A stretch of 64,000 nt of DNA, taken from Monocercomonoides exilis (taxonomy: Eukaryota > Preaxostyla > Oxymonadida > Polymastigidae). Positions within the stretch are counted from its first letter, which is position 1. Every line of letters begins with the position of its first letter. Under the pieces are notes generated by a model. The model was given only the letters and a program-made list of their open reading frames with translations, did no database searches and was not told where the DNA came from. This document shows positions 12,790 to 23,603 of the stretch, piece by piece. The position numbers were made by a program, and so were the translations under genes. The stretch is taken from assembly GCA_001643675.2 (NCBI GenBank), contig LSRY02000022.1, forward strand, positions 320,001 through 384,000, in the 5' to 3' direction.

Positions 12790-13600
12790 ATTTTCCAAAA
12801 GTTTCAAATCGATTGTTGTGTGATGGAGGGGGATAATTTGAAGATTCTTGGAAGCATCGAAGAACTGGAACAAATGAGCAATTAAGCATTCTTCTTTTAA
12901 TTAAAAAGTTGTTCTTTATCACATCAGGAGTGAAAGCATACTGAACAGCAAGAGGAAGAACATTGACAAGAGATTCTTGAAACTGAAGATAACGAAGATG
13001 AAAGAGAAGTTTTGAGTGTTGAAAACACTCCTCTGCAAAGAGGTGGAACAAATGGGTGATGAGAGGTATAAATGTGAAGATTTCAATGATGAATTCATTG
13101 AAAGTTTTACAAAATGAAGGATCTCATCCTTCAGGATGAGAATTGATGAACTGAGAATATTTTTCATTATCCGGTTCAACAATGTTTTTTCATTTGACTG
13201 ATGAAGGTGGAAAAATAATAGAGACATTTTTCATGAAGATTTCATTGTTCAACAAGCCATTTTAACAAGATTGGACGGTCAGAGTTGAAATGATAAGGGC
13301 TATCAAATCTTCAAGAAGATTTTCACAGGGAAATTGAATAAAACAATGAGAGCGACATCCAAATGTATTTTATTTTGCGACAAAAGTTGAATGACACATT
13401 CTTTGAGTTTGTTATATTTCTCCTTTTCTTTCTTTTGAAGGACGAATTACAAAGGAATTGGAGGAAGAAATCACAGACAAAGAAGATCTGTTCACATTAA
13501 ACATCAAAGAAGGACTGATCTTATTTTTGAAGAAATTCAGCAGCCATTCACTTCCAAGACTTCATGAATCTTATTATTGAAACATCCAACTCTTCAATGA
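12790..13600 (-). pseudogene. Decayed minus-strand coding sequence, family unknown
   Basis: On the minus strand, segments with protein-like composition continue across stops and frame changes. From about 13220 down to 12800 one reads FMKNVSIIFPPSSVK, stop, IVEPDNEKYSQFINSHPEG, stop, DPSFCKTFNEFIIEIFTFIP, then HLFHLFAEECFQHSKLLFHL and LVNVLPLAVQYAFTPDVIKN. The Leu-rich helical texture suggests an ARM/HEAT-like repeat protein. I do not recognise the family, and the upstream half (13300-13600) is more degraded. This is an inference from composition and frame continuity only. Confidence 0.33.
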
Positions 13601-14906
13601 CCAAACTATTTGGATTGTTCTGTTTTTGCTCAGAATGTTGTTTTGGAAATCTCCATCTTGAAACTTTGGATTAATCATGGCTCCTTCGTTTTTCAACTTG
13701 CCTCGTTTTGAACAGTTTTATTTATGAAATTCATTTAACAAATTCGAAAATATTGATGGCACCAATTGCCTTGTTTATTATCTGAAATCCACTCTCACTT
13801 TTAGAGTCAATTTTTCAATCAGCAAGAGTTGTTTTTTTTTCTCTCCAAATAATCAGAAAGATATTTTTGCTTTTCTTTCACCATCAATGTCCAAACAGCA
13901 CTTTCAACTCCATCAATTAAATCATTTTGAATTGAATGCATTTGTGATATTAGAAATTTCAACACATTCAATGGAAGTTATCCATTCCATTGTATTTGAG
14001 TTTTTTTCGTCAAAGAATGAGATCATTGGATGTTTCCTCTTTTTCAACAATTCCTGCCACTTCGAAAAGCAAGAACTTTTTTTTATCAATATTAATTTAA
14101 AAGAAAAAAATCAATAGAATTTGATACATCTTGAAAAAAAATGAAAAATATATTTGGATGGATGCTGTATTTTTGATGATCTTTAAACATTCCACTCTCT
14201 TTCTGAATCTTGATGTTTTGTTTTTTTTACAAATTCATCTCTGATTTCATCAGAACAATCTTCATTTCAAAAAACAAAAATGAATTTCTTTTTCTGATCT
14301 TTTTCACTGATTGAAGATTATCTTCATGAAATAATGTTGAATGAATAATTGAAGATAGAAAAAGGGGCGAAATGGCAAATTGATATTGAAAACTCATTAT
14401 CATTATTTCTTTTCATTCTTCTTCTCATCAATCTCAAAAATTCTTTGCTCAATCAAAATAGAATGCTCTTTCATCGTTTATCTCCAACAAAGATAGCACC
14501 TTTCTCTTTTTGTTGTTTTGATAATTAAATCAAAAATTCATCATTTTCAAGCGGAATAAAAGAGATTGAAATTTTGATATCCATTCAACAAACAAGAATT
14601 TAACATTTCTGAAAATGGAAACCTTTCTTTCGGATCAACAGGCAATAGTTGTTCTTTTGAACTTATTTTCAAGCAAATTTTCAAATGAACAAAATAAAAA
14701 AAATGTGAAATTGTTGTGATTTGTCTTTCTTGATTTGTTTCGACTTTTCATAAAAAAAGTCACATGAATGAGATATAAAACATTTCTGGCTCAGCACATA
14801 AATTATTCATAACTTCAATGAAAGGAAGGAGGAGAACAAGAAAATTATTGCTATCTTTATGCACACTGCCTTTTCTGGTTGTTGTCTGTTGAATTCGTAT
14901 CCCTTC
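13601..14906. other. Spacer; 3' end of the segmental duplication begins near 14310
   Basis: Up to about 14300 the sequence is AT-rich with no supported gene. From about 14310 it aligns with 44975-45579 (shared stretches include TTCATGAAATAATGT and the AAAACATTTCTGGCTCAGCA stretch near 14778), so this part is the 3' flank and 3' UTR of the duplicated receptor gene. Confidence 0.5.
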
Positions 14907-17900
14907 TCACTCTCCATCACTCTCCATCATTTCAATCAACAATCGAATCACTTCTGCCAGTTTGGGTCTGCCATTCGGATCGTCTCCCCACATCTTCTCC
15001 ATCACCTCAATCAACTCTTCTCCTTCGATTCCTTCTGTCAGTGGTCGCACTCCATCCCTCATCATCTCTTGTGCTTCTTCTGCCTCACACTCACTCAATG
15101 GCACTTCCCCGGTTGTCATCTCATGCAGAATCAGTCCAAGTGTGAAAACAACTCCCTTTTCTATTCCCTCATCTTCAATTCCTTCTTCTGGTGCCTTCCA
15201 TCGCTTCATTTCTTCCTTCTCCTTTTCATCTTCCAATTCCTTTGTCAAAACATATATTTCATTGTTTCCTTCCTCAACAAAGATTGAATATGGACACAAT
15301 TGTTTTCCCATCATCTCAACTCTTTCGTCTCCAACCGAAATCAAATGCTCAAACAGCTCTGCCACTGCTAAAACCACTTCCTTCCCATCAACAACATCCA
15401 TCGCTCTTGTTCCCAGTGTGAAATTACCCTGAACTGAATGAATCACTGAGTGCAGTGTTTTGATGTTCTTTTTCTCTTTCTCTCGAAATGGCTTCTTTGC
15501 TGATATAACATTGAATGAATGAGATTGAGATATCAAGGAAACAGAATCATTCTCTGAAAATGACAATGGAGATTCCAAATCTGGAAGATCATTTTCATTC
15601 AGAATTTCATCATTGCTCATCGAAGGAGGCTCTGGAAGATCTTCTTCATCGTTGTCAATGAGAAGTGGAATCTGGCTTGTCATCCCTTCCAGCAGTGTGG
15701 ATGGCATTTCACTCATCTCAAAGCTCCCTCCATTGTTTTCCCTTCTTCTCCTCTCTATCTTCCCCATTATCTCCTCGTTTTCTAATCTCTCTTTCTCAAC
15801 TTTCTTTTCTGATTCTCTCAGTTTCTTTCGCAGAAACACAACCACCACAACAAACAAACCAACAAAAATCACCAGAACAACAATGCACCCAATAAACGCA
15901 AACAAACTCCATTCAATTTGTTCCTCTCCTTTTGAGATTATTTCATCCCCCTTTGGTTCAGTCTCACTTTTGTTCTTCAGAATTATTGATTTTGTTGATG
16001 ATGGAAATCCTGCATCCCCAAACAGAATGCACACACTCACTTCTGTTTCATCTCCACAACTGCTGATCAGATCTTTTCCCACACTCCCTTCAACTTCTCT
16101 TTCTGACAAAAATCCATTTGAATCAAAATCATGTTTTTCAATCTCTTTCTCTTCTCCCTTCCTCTTCACAGTTGAGAATGACAGATTGCATGGTATAAGA
16201 AGTATTCCTTTGAATGTCAGCTTCATTCTATCTGTCTCTTCTTTTGCTTCCACGCTCTCTAATACTGGAATGAAAAATGATGAATCTCTCTCAGAAACAA
16301 TCCCTTCAAAACTGCACCCTTCATTCAGCATCCAAAGTGAAGTGTTATCCTTCAATCCATCACCTCCTTTCAAACTCTTAACATTCAATGTTCCTGAATC
16401 TGAACAGATGATATTTTTTCTCAATGACGGATATCCTTCAATTGATGGATTATTGTTCTCAAATTTTCCATCATTAACGGTCAATGCCCCTCCACTCATT
16501 GTTATTCCCCCTTCTGGTGAATTCGATATTGTGGTATCTTTCATCATCACGAAACTCTTCACAATATCCACAACAGATCCATCCCATCTGCACTTCTCTT
16601 CTTTTGCATTCAAATATTGTTCATTTCTTTCCTTTGCACTTCCATCAAAAATGCAATTGTCCATTTTCACATCCAAACAATCCTCCAATTTCATCAATCT
16701 TCCTTTTGCTTTGTTTGAACTGACTCCGCCCATTGTGCAATTTACCAATTGAATCTTCTTTTTCATTGACGAACAAGATATCAATGATTCTCCATTTCCT
16801 TCAACTGTGATATTTTCTGTATTGAAATCCTTGATTGTTAATTGACCACATTCATTAATATCTATCAGAGAAGTTTCAATTGTTGAATTGCAAATCGTTA
16901 ATGAATCGATTACTGATGGAAGTGGTGATGAAAGAGAAAATGAAGATTCATAAAAAATGAGATTTGATATTGTGCATCCATCAAGTTGTAATTCTCCTTT
17001 TTCTATATTGATAATGCGAAATGGAATGATTGCAAATACAACATTTCCTTCTTCATTCAATTGTTTTGAATTGAATGAGCAATTCATTATCTCAAGAATC
17101 CCTCCCTCTGGTGATATCAGCGATTCATGTGAAGAGATGAAATTCGAATCAAACACAAAGTTCACTCTCATCAATGAGACAGCTCCAGTTGTTGAAATTA
17201 AAGAATCCTTTGTTTTTTCAATGTTTGATTTCACTTCAACATCACAGTTTTCTCTATTCTTCGAGCTCAGACTCATTTCCTTCAGACTTATCTCTTCGCC
17301 AATTACACTCTCTTCCACAACAAGAATTTGACTAATAAGTTCTGAAGTCAGATGCATTAGTCCATGCTCAATTGAATAACATGGAAGTGTGTTGGTTCCA
17401 CATTGCTTCTCATTCGATCCATTCACACTGCAAACAATGATTGTGTCGCTTTGATGAATTGTTATCAGTCCGATCAGATCTGTTTCTGTTGGATAATCAC
17501 AGCTATCAATTCCATATATTGCATTGTTACGAGTGTAATATCCCTCTCGAAGATCAAACCGAAATTGCGTTTCATTGATCTGCAATGTTATGCTGAAGCA
17601 TTCGATGAAAATATCATTCCCCACACTTGCTGTATTCGAACTGAATTTCATTCCCACAAATGTGAAATTCAATTCCCCTGTTTCCTTTGTTGCCAGATAC
17701 ACTCCTCCTCCTCTTCCTGAACTGAAACTGCAGCTGCAATGGCTGATTGTTGAGTCAATCATCTTCATTGATCCTGATGCACCCAATGTGAAGAATATTG
17801 CCCCTCCTTTTTCACTTGTTTCTGCTTTGTCTTCTGTGATGTTGCTCGAATTCACAACCAAACAAATCTTATTCTCACTCTTTGATTGCAGAATGCTTGC

Positions 17901-20900
17901 TCCATTGTCACTCCTCCTCACTCCTGAAAATGATGAATTGTCAATATTGAGATTCATTTCCTCACCCATTTCATTAATCTTTGTTGTTAATTCAGTTCTT
18001 TTGATCAGAAGAAGGCGTTCGCTGCTTTCATTCAACGATTCCACATGAACATTCTTCAACTGGCAAGAAACTCCAACATCATTAATTGCAAATATGTTGT
18101 TTCCAACATTGCATGATTCAATCGACAAATCATTCACTTCCACGCTGCCTCCAATCACATCCACAAACACACAATCAAATCCATTGTTCACTCCTGCTTC
18201 TGAATGGAGCGAACATTCACTTATCACCAAATCTCCATTTCTGTTTGAAATAATTGTTTTGGCTGAGTTGACAAATCCAGTTGTCAGCTGCATCTGGATA
18301 TTCATCAATTCAAGATGATCATCATTTTCCATGAAATATTCCAATTGATTTCCAATTGCCTTTTCAAAATTAAAGACTGCTTTTTTATCCTCTTCTCCCA
18401 TCTTTTCACTCTTTTTGATCTGATAATTGGAAACATTAAATGAATCCCGAATGAAAGTTGATCCTTCAATTTGAATTGTTTTCTTTCCAATCTCCTTTTT
18501 CATGTTCATCATCCCTTTCCACATTGTGAAACATGGCTCTTCCTCACTTCCACAACGCGCCACATCAAATCCATTCGATGAAATAAATATCTCAGTTGAG
18601 CTGAATGGAATGAGAAACATGAACAAATCTTTGTTTGAATGAAAGTTGTCACTTCCAACAAACAAATTGTCATCCTTCATCGATGAATAATCGAAGGCAA
18701 ATGATTCATTTGTCATGGAAGTATTAAAATCCTTTCCCTTAATGAACATGTTCTTTCCAATGGCAGCATTGTTGTTTTCAAACTTTATATCTTCAAATAG
18801 AAATGGTTTTTGATACAAACAATTTCGACAATCCAAATACAAGAATCCTCCTTTTCCATTTCCTGATGAAAGTGAGCAAGATGATGCATTTGTTGATTTG
18901 ATAACAAATTTTTCATTCTCTTTCAAAACCACTCTTGCAACACCTCCTTCACCGCTTCCAGTGTTCACAATGTTTGAAAAGTTGTTGTTTTCAAACAAAA
19001 CAGAAGAAGCCATCGCCAATGGTGATTTGACAAATGAACAATCTGCAAAACTGCATCCCTTCAATGTGCAACTTCCAGTGGTTGTAGTTATCAATGAGTA
19101 TTGAATGGCCGTTGCTGATTGAATCTCAAATAAACAGTTTTCAAGTTGAAGATTATTACTCGAAGAGATCAATGAATTCACACTTGGTGTAAATTGATTT
19201 GGAATCTGTAACTTCAAAGATAACAAGCTGAGTGGCTGAATTGATGAAATAACAGATGAAGTCGATTCAGAATTCCCTTTGATTGTCCCTTCAAAATGAA
19301 TAGGCTTGTGTTTGGTTTCATCTCCCTCATTCACGTACCCATCAATTACAAGTGCATCTGCGAAGGAATAGATATCTTCAATTGTCCCTTCATCTTTCAC
19401 TTTCACTTTCATTTCTCCAACTGCTCCACTTCTGTCAATATGGTCAATTCCACTTTTCATCGATTCACATGGAAATATTTCACTCCCACAACCCAATGTG
19501 TCATGCCCACCAGTCGACACAGACACCTCCTCCCACTTCAAAGAAACAAGAAACACTCGAAGATCCATTTCTTCATATTTCCCATCTTCCCCAACAAATG
19601 CATTCTCATCATAAGAATATGCCGAGTAATCAAATGCAAAACGCTCGGTCTTCACACTGTTCACCAGATTCCCACTCTTCACAAACATGTTCTTCCCAAC
19701 TGTTGCTGAGCACCCAGAAAATGAAATAGATGAGATCTGAAATCCTCCTTCATTCAGACTGCAATCCAGATATATCCCTCCTCCTTTTCCTCCCTCACTC
19801 ATATTCTTGCAAATACATCCAACAAATGTGCTCTCTTGAATTGCAATGTATCCTTCTGCACTCAACACTATTTTCAATGCTCCTCCTTCTTTGCTCTTCT
19901 TCGAAATTGCACCTTCAATTGAACTTCCATTCATCACCATTCCAACTCCCACACTCCCTCCAAATACGGCTGCCTTTCCCTCAACTGCTGTTGTGCTATC
20001 AATTTTCAATCCTTTCAATGTGCAATTCGACAGCTTCACTTTGTATTCCTTATCATTCACATTTCCAGACGAAAGAGAAATTGAAAACAACGAAACTGTT
20101 GATTTCACATCTGAAATCGTGACGAAGTCGAGTTCAATCATCTTTCCTGTCGATTTGATTAAGAAAAATGTAATTGTTCTTCCCTTCCCTCCAATCACAC
20201 TTATCTCACAGTTCTTCATGAACAGCTCACCATTTTGAGTGCTTGATTCGATCACTGATGTGATTGTTCTACTAAAACTCGATGGAACAACAATCCCAAT
20301 GAACTCCATTTCAGTGAGTGATGATGATTTAAGAATGCATTCTTCAGATCCACTCACTTCTCTTTCGCATTCCATCTCCACAACTGTCTCAGCTTTGGCC
20401 TTCACACTCATTCCCCCCACATCAACGCATCCAGTTACAGTCGATTTTGAGCACAAAATAATTTCCTCTTTTGTGTTCTGTGTTCGCTTCAGATGCCCCA
20501 TTCCATAATTCACATTCAAACATGGCGCCTTTTCAATCCCACAATACAATACCTCCTTCCCAGATGTTCCATCAACATAAATCGAATCATCAAAGTATCC
20601 ATCCAAAAATATGAATAAATCGACATCCCAATCACCAAATGCTTCTGTTCTGTCATGTCCAGCAATTGAGTTGTCTTTTGAAGAGATACTTCTCATGAAA
20701 GTGAACAAGGGCTCTTTCACAGAAGCGACAAATGATTGGCACACAAAATATATATCTCTTCCAACACTCGCCTTGTTGGCTGAAAACACGATATTGGTGA
20801 TGGAAAAGGTTGTGGATGACACTTCTGAATCATCGTTGTACTCGATCATGAGAGCACCGCCTCTTCCTCCAGAACTTGTATCCTCGCTCACACAGCAGGT

Positions 20901-23603
20901 GGAGAAGGTGGAATCACTCACAGAAAATGTGTTGGAAGAGGCAGATGAGGCGAATGAGATGCACCCGCCATTGGTGGCAGTCTGTTTGCTCAACTGTTCT
21001 GAGTTGATGTTGGTGATGGTGCAGTTGGTGAGGGAGAGGGAGAGGGCAGGGGAGGTGGCAGAGGAGAGGACACAGCTGGTGGGAGAAGCTGTGGAGGTGA
21101 TGTGGGTGATGCTGGAGGAGTTGAGGGTGAGGGGATTTGTGAGGGAGATGAGGTGGAAGATGCTTTGGCTGTTGAGGGTGAGACTGGTGATTGCTGTGTG
21201 GTTGAGGGCGAGGGAGCCAGCAGTGAGGAAGAAGAGGGGGGTTGTGATTGAATTGGAGGTTGTTCCGGTGATGGTGGTTGTGTTGAGGTTGAGGGAAGGG
21301 GAGTTATCGGAGAGGTGGAAGAGGATGGGGGTGATTGCATTTGTGGAGTTGTGGGCGATGGCGAGGGCAGAGACTGTGAGGGAGCCCTGAGTCTGTTGGA
21401 AGAGGGCAGACGAGGCAGATGGATCTGGTGAAGAAGATGTTGATAATGATGAAAACGATGAAAACGATGATGTTGATTGTGATGACTGCGAATATGAGTT
21501 TGATGGTTGGGGAATGCCACTGGAGGCGATGGTGGTGGCAGTTGTGCCATTTCCAGTGATTTTAGTGTCAACTGCATTAAAAGTGAGTGTTTGAGTGGGG
21601 ACAAATGTTGAGCTGAGGAGGGTGAGGGAGGCGTCTTGGAGGAGGGAAATGAAGCCAGTGAGGGCATACTCGATGGTGGCACATGGGGTCTGTTGGGGTC
21701 TGCCACAGGCATCAGCATCAGTTCCATTGCTGGCAACAATTTTGTTCTGGGCAATGAGGGGGAGCCATCCATTATACACAGGGTTATCATCTTGTCCATT
21801 ATTATACACTCTTTTAGTTGGGGTTGTTGATCCACAATTCTCGAATGGTGATTGGGTGATGCTGCTTCCATTGAAAAACACATCATTGCCCCTGCCATTT
21901 TTGGCAGTGTTGCCATCGAAGAAGCAGAATGTGATGAATTTTATTCCATTCATCCAGGAATATGTATCTCTGAAATACACTGCAGCACCTCCATATTTAA
22001 CAGAGGCAGTCAATTTGTTATTTATAAATTGGCAATCATTGACTAAAAATTGATTTGGTTTGTTATATGGAGGATAATTAAATGTGAGAGAGCCTGTCGA
22101 ATCGCCACCAGAATTTGCAATGCACTTGCATTTGGTGAACAAGAATTGGCCAGACGCAGACAAGTCATTCAGCCTGTAATACCAACCAGTTCCGCACCAA
22201 TCAGTTATTGAACAGCTTTCAACTCTGTTTTCTGAGAATGAATAAACAGAAGATGATTGTCGACCATCTATCACAGTTGCTCCTCCATGTAAAGCATAAC
22301 AGTTTGTGAAATTAGATTTTGCAATGTTGATTTTCAACAAATAGTAACAGCACAACGCTCCTCCATGATCACTTGTTGAACAGTTGTCAAATGAGCAAGA
22401 AGTGATTGTGAGATTTGCATTTGTGCAAGAAACATAAAGCGCACCACCAGATGAAGATCCACCATTTGAGTCATTCCATTCACACCATTCAAAGCGATGG
22501 CTGTTTAAATCGAATGAAGACATTCTTCCAGGAGTTTTTCGATCAGTTTCATTTCCAACATGTACAACAGGAGCATTTGATAAAGTGCGTGTTTGGTGGA
22601 GGAAAGAAGCATTGAAGGCAGAGAGAGAAGTGGATGGGTCGTTAAGGTTGGGGAGGATGAAGCCATCGATGGGGTTGTGGGTGTGTTTGAAGAGAGATGA
22701 GTGGATGAAGAGGGATGAGTGAAGGGAGAAAGAGGGGATTGAATTGATGTTGATGTTGGTGGTAGTGGAAGAGAGAGAAGAGGAAGAAGTGGTTGAGGTG
22801 AATGGATTGAGTGAGTGTGAGGGAAGGGATGGAAGAGATAGATGGGATTGAGGAGATGAGATGTTGGAGAAGAGGGTGTTTGAGAGATGGAGATTGAGAT
22901 GGATTTGGAGGTGGGGATGGGGTTGGTGATGGACGTGGAGAGGGGAAGGGGAAGGGGAAGAGGAAATCGAAGGGGAAGGGGAAGGGGAAGAGGAAATCGA
23001 AGGGGAAGGGGATGGAGAAGGGGAAGAAGATGATGAGGATGAGGATGAGTATGAGAAAGATGAAGATGATGGGGAAGGGGAAAGGGAAGGAGAAGAAATT
23101 GAAGAAGGAGAAAAAAGGAAGGGCTGGGTAAGTGAGATGAAGGAGGAGAAAGAGGAGTGGGAGATGGAGAATGAGACAGGGATTGGGGAGTGGGCATCTG
23201 AGAGGAGATTGTTTGGGGTGGAGAAGAGGGGGAAGGAGAGGATGGCAGGTTGGTGGGTGGTGAGGGAGATGTTTGTGAGGGCGAGGGAGGCATGGGCAGA
23301 GAGGAAAAGTGGAGATTTTGTTGCTGGTTGGGCTTGGCACGTGGAATATAAAATGGAGGCAGCTGAGTGGTGTTGGGCAGTGAGGAGTGGATAACCAGCG
23401 AGAGGGATGATGTTGAGATGTGTCACACACAAGGAGGTGTTGATGACGGAGATGCTTGTTTCAATGCATCCGATATGATCGAATAATACATTCTGAACGT
23501 TCACTGCTGGCCCAATCGGAACAATATTTTTTGCTTCGGTGTCTTTCGCGAGCACACTTAACATTATAACCGGTAAAAATACTGCCATCAGATTCCTTGC
23601 CAT
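14907..23603 (-). CDS. Giant beta-helix receptor with degenerate kinase domain (copy 1)
   Basis: A single 2898-residue frame. I start at the ATG at 23603, which opens a signal peptide (MARNLMAVFLPVIMLSVLA) and matches the paralogue; an in-frame ATG at 23708 would add an unconserved leader. The ectodomain is a chain of pectin-lyase-like right-handed beta-helix segments. Five start with the motif CG-x(4-5)-PC, near residues 634, 1021, 1371, 1684 and 2068; GGA(L/I) and NTA.VG turns recur and N-glycosylation sites are plentiful. A Ser/Pro tract lies near residues 160-240. One membrane span (LFAFIGCIVVLVIFVGLFVV) lies near 2578, followed by a basic stop-transfer. The cytoplasmic tail ends in kinase C-lobe motifs: RWKAPE, VFTLGLILHEMTTGEVPL and W..DPNGRPKLAEV. 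No HRD, DFG or glycine loop is visible, so it is probably a pseudokinase. The ligand is unknown. Confidence 0.88.
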   Translation of the reverse strand: MARNLMAVFLPVIMLSVLAKDTEAKNIVPIGPAVNVQNVLFDHIGCIETSISVINTSLCVTHLNIIPLAGYPLLTAQHHSAASILYSTCQAQPATKSPLFLSAHASLALTNISLTTHQPAILSFPLFSTPNNLLSDAHSPIPVSFSISHSSFSSFISLTQPFLFSPSSISSPSLSPSPSSSSFSYSSSSSSSSSPSPSPSPSISSSPSPSPSISSSPSPSPLHVHHQPHPHLQIHLNLHLSNTLFSNISSPQSHLSLPSLPSHSLNPFTSTTSSSSLSSTTTNININSIPSFSLHSSLFIHSSLFKHTHNPIDGFILPNLNDPSTSLSAFNASFLHQTRTLSNAPVVHVGNETDRKTPGRMSSFDLNSHRFEWCEWNDSNGGSSSGGALYVSCTNANLTITSCSFDNCSTSDHGGALCCYYLLKINIAKSNFTNCYALHGGATVIDGRQSSSVYSFSENRVESCSITDWCGTGWYYRLNDLSASGQFLFTKCKCIANSGGDSTGSLTFNYPPYNKPNQFLVNDCQFINNKLTASVKYGGAAVYFRDTYSWMNGIKFITFCFFDGNTAKNGRGNDVFFNGSSITQSPFENCGSTTPTKRVYNNGQDDNPVYNGWLPLIAQNKIVASNGTDADACGRPQQTPCATIEYALTGFISLLQDASLTLLSSTFVPTQTLTFNAVDTKITGNGTTATTIASSGIPQPSNSYSQSSQSTSSFSSFSSLSTSSSPDPSASSALFQQTQGSLTVSALAIAHNSTNAITPILFHLSDNSPSLNLNTTTITGTTSNSITTPLFFLTAGSLALNHTAITSLTLNSQSIFHLISLTNPLTLNSSSITHITSTASPTSCVLSSATSPALSLSLTNCTITNINSEQLSKQTATNGGCISFASSASSNTFSVSDSTFSTCCVSEDTSSGGRGGALMIEYNDDSEVSSTTFSITNIVFSANKASVGRDIYFVCQSFVASVKEPLFTFMRSISSKDNSIAGHDRTEAFGDWDVDLFIFLDGYFDDSIYVDGTSGKEVLYCGIEKAPCLNVNYGMGHLKRTQNTKEEIILCSKSTVTGCVDVGGMSVKAKAETVVEMECEREVSGSEECILKSSSLTEMEFIGIVVPSSFSRTITSVIESSTQNGELFMKNCEISVIGGKGRTITFFLIKSTGKMIELDFVTISDVKSTVSLFSISLSSGNVNDKEYKVKLSNCTLKGLKIDSTTAVEGKAAVFGGSVGVGMVMNGSSIEGAISKKSKEGGALKIVLSAEGYIAIQESTFVGCICKNMSEGGKGGGIYLDCSLNEGGFQISSISFSGCSATVGKNMFVKSGNLVNSVKTERFAFDYSAYSYDENAFVGEDGKYEEMDLRVFLVSLKWEEVSVSTGGHDTLGCGSEIFPCESMKSGIDHIDRSGAVGEMKVKVKDEGTIEDIYSFADALVIDGYVNEGDETKHKPIHFEGTIKGNSESTSSVISSIQPLSLLSLKLQIPNQFTPSVNSLISSSNNLQLENCLFEIQSATAIQYSLITTTTGSCTLKGCSFADCSFVKSPLAMASSVLFENNNFSNIVNTGSGEGGVARVVLKENEKFVIKSTNASSCSLSSGNGKGGFLYLDCRNCLYQKPFLFEDIKFENNNAAIGKNMFIKGKDFNTSMTNESFAFDYSSMKDDNLFVGSDNFHSNKDLFMFLIPFSSTEIFISSNGFDVARCGSEEEPCFTMWKGMMNMKKEIGKKTIQIEGSTFIRDSFNVSNYQIKKSEKMGEEDKKAVFNFEKAIGNQLEYFMENDDHLELMNIQMQLTTGFVNSAKTIISNRNGDLVISECSLHSEAGVNNGFDCVFVDVIGGSVEVNDLSIESCNVGNNIFAINDVGVSCQLKNVHVESLNESSERLLLIKRTELTTKINEMGEEMNLNIDNSSFSGVRRSDNGASILQSKSENKICLVVNSSNITEDKAETSEKGGAIFFTLGASGSMKMIDSTISHCSCSFSSGRGGGVYLATKETGELNFTFVGMKFSSNTASVGNDIFIECFSITLQINETQFRFDLREGYYTRNNAIYGIDSCDYPTETDLIGLITIHQSDTIIVCSVNGSNEKQCGTNTLPCYSIEHGLMHLTSELISQILVVEESVIGEEISLKEMSLSSKNRENCDVEVKSNIEKTKDSLISTTGAVSLMRVNFVFDSNFISSHESLISPEGGILEIMNCSFNSKQLNEEGNVVFAIIPFRIINIEKGELQLDGCTISNLIFYESSFSLSSPLPSVIDSLTICNSTIETSLIDINECGQLTIKDFNTENITVEGNGESLISCSSMKKKIQLVNCTMGGVSSNKAKGRLMKLEDCLDVKMDNCIFDGSAKERNEQYLNAKEEKCRWDGSVVDIVKSFVMMKDTTISNSPEGGITMSGGALTVNDGKFENNNPSIEGYPSLRKNIICSDSGTLNVKSLKGGDGLKDNTSLWMLNEGCSFEGIVSERDSSFFIPVLESVEAKEETDRMKLTFKGILLIPCNLSFSTVKRKGEEKEIEKHDFDSNGFLSEREVEGSVGKDLISSCGDETEVSVCILFGDAGFPSSTKSIILKNKSETEPKGDEIISKGEEQIEWSLFAFIGCIVVLVIFVGLFVVVVVFLRKKLRESEKKVEKERLENEEIMGKIERRRRENNGGSFEMSEMPSTLLEGMTSQIPLLIDNDEEDLPEPPSMSNDEILNENDLPDLESPLSFSENDSVSLISQSHSFNVISAKKPFREKEKKNIKTLHSVIHSVQGNFTLGTRAMDVVDGKEVVLAVAELFEHLISVGDERVEMMGKQLCPYSIFVEEGNNEIYVLTKELEDEKEKEEMKRWKAPEEGIEDEGIEKGVVFTLGLILHEMTTGEVPLSECEAEEAQEMMRDGVRPLTEGIEGEELIEVMEKMWGDDPNGRPKLAEVIRLLIEMMESDGE
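22928..23032 (-). repeat. In-frame SP/SISS repeat in receptor copy 1
   Basis: Tandem GGGGAA-rich units, interrupted by GAGGAAATCGA, encode repeated SPSPSP-SISSSP on the minus strand. The paralogue at 53570-53660 has a shorter, differently arranged Ser/Pro tract, so the repeat has changed since duplication. Confidence 0.7.

Noticed and set aside
21000-23430. Other-frame Ser/Pro/His-rich frames over the receptor N-terminus (and 51749-53992)
   Set aside because: They arise from the biased TCN/CCN codons of the real frame and lack start context or domains; their presence in both copies follows from the duplication.
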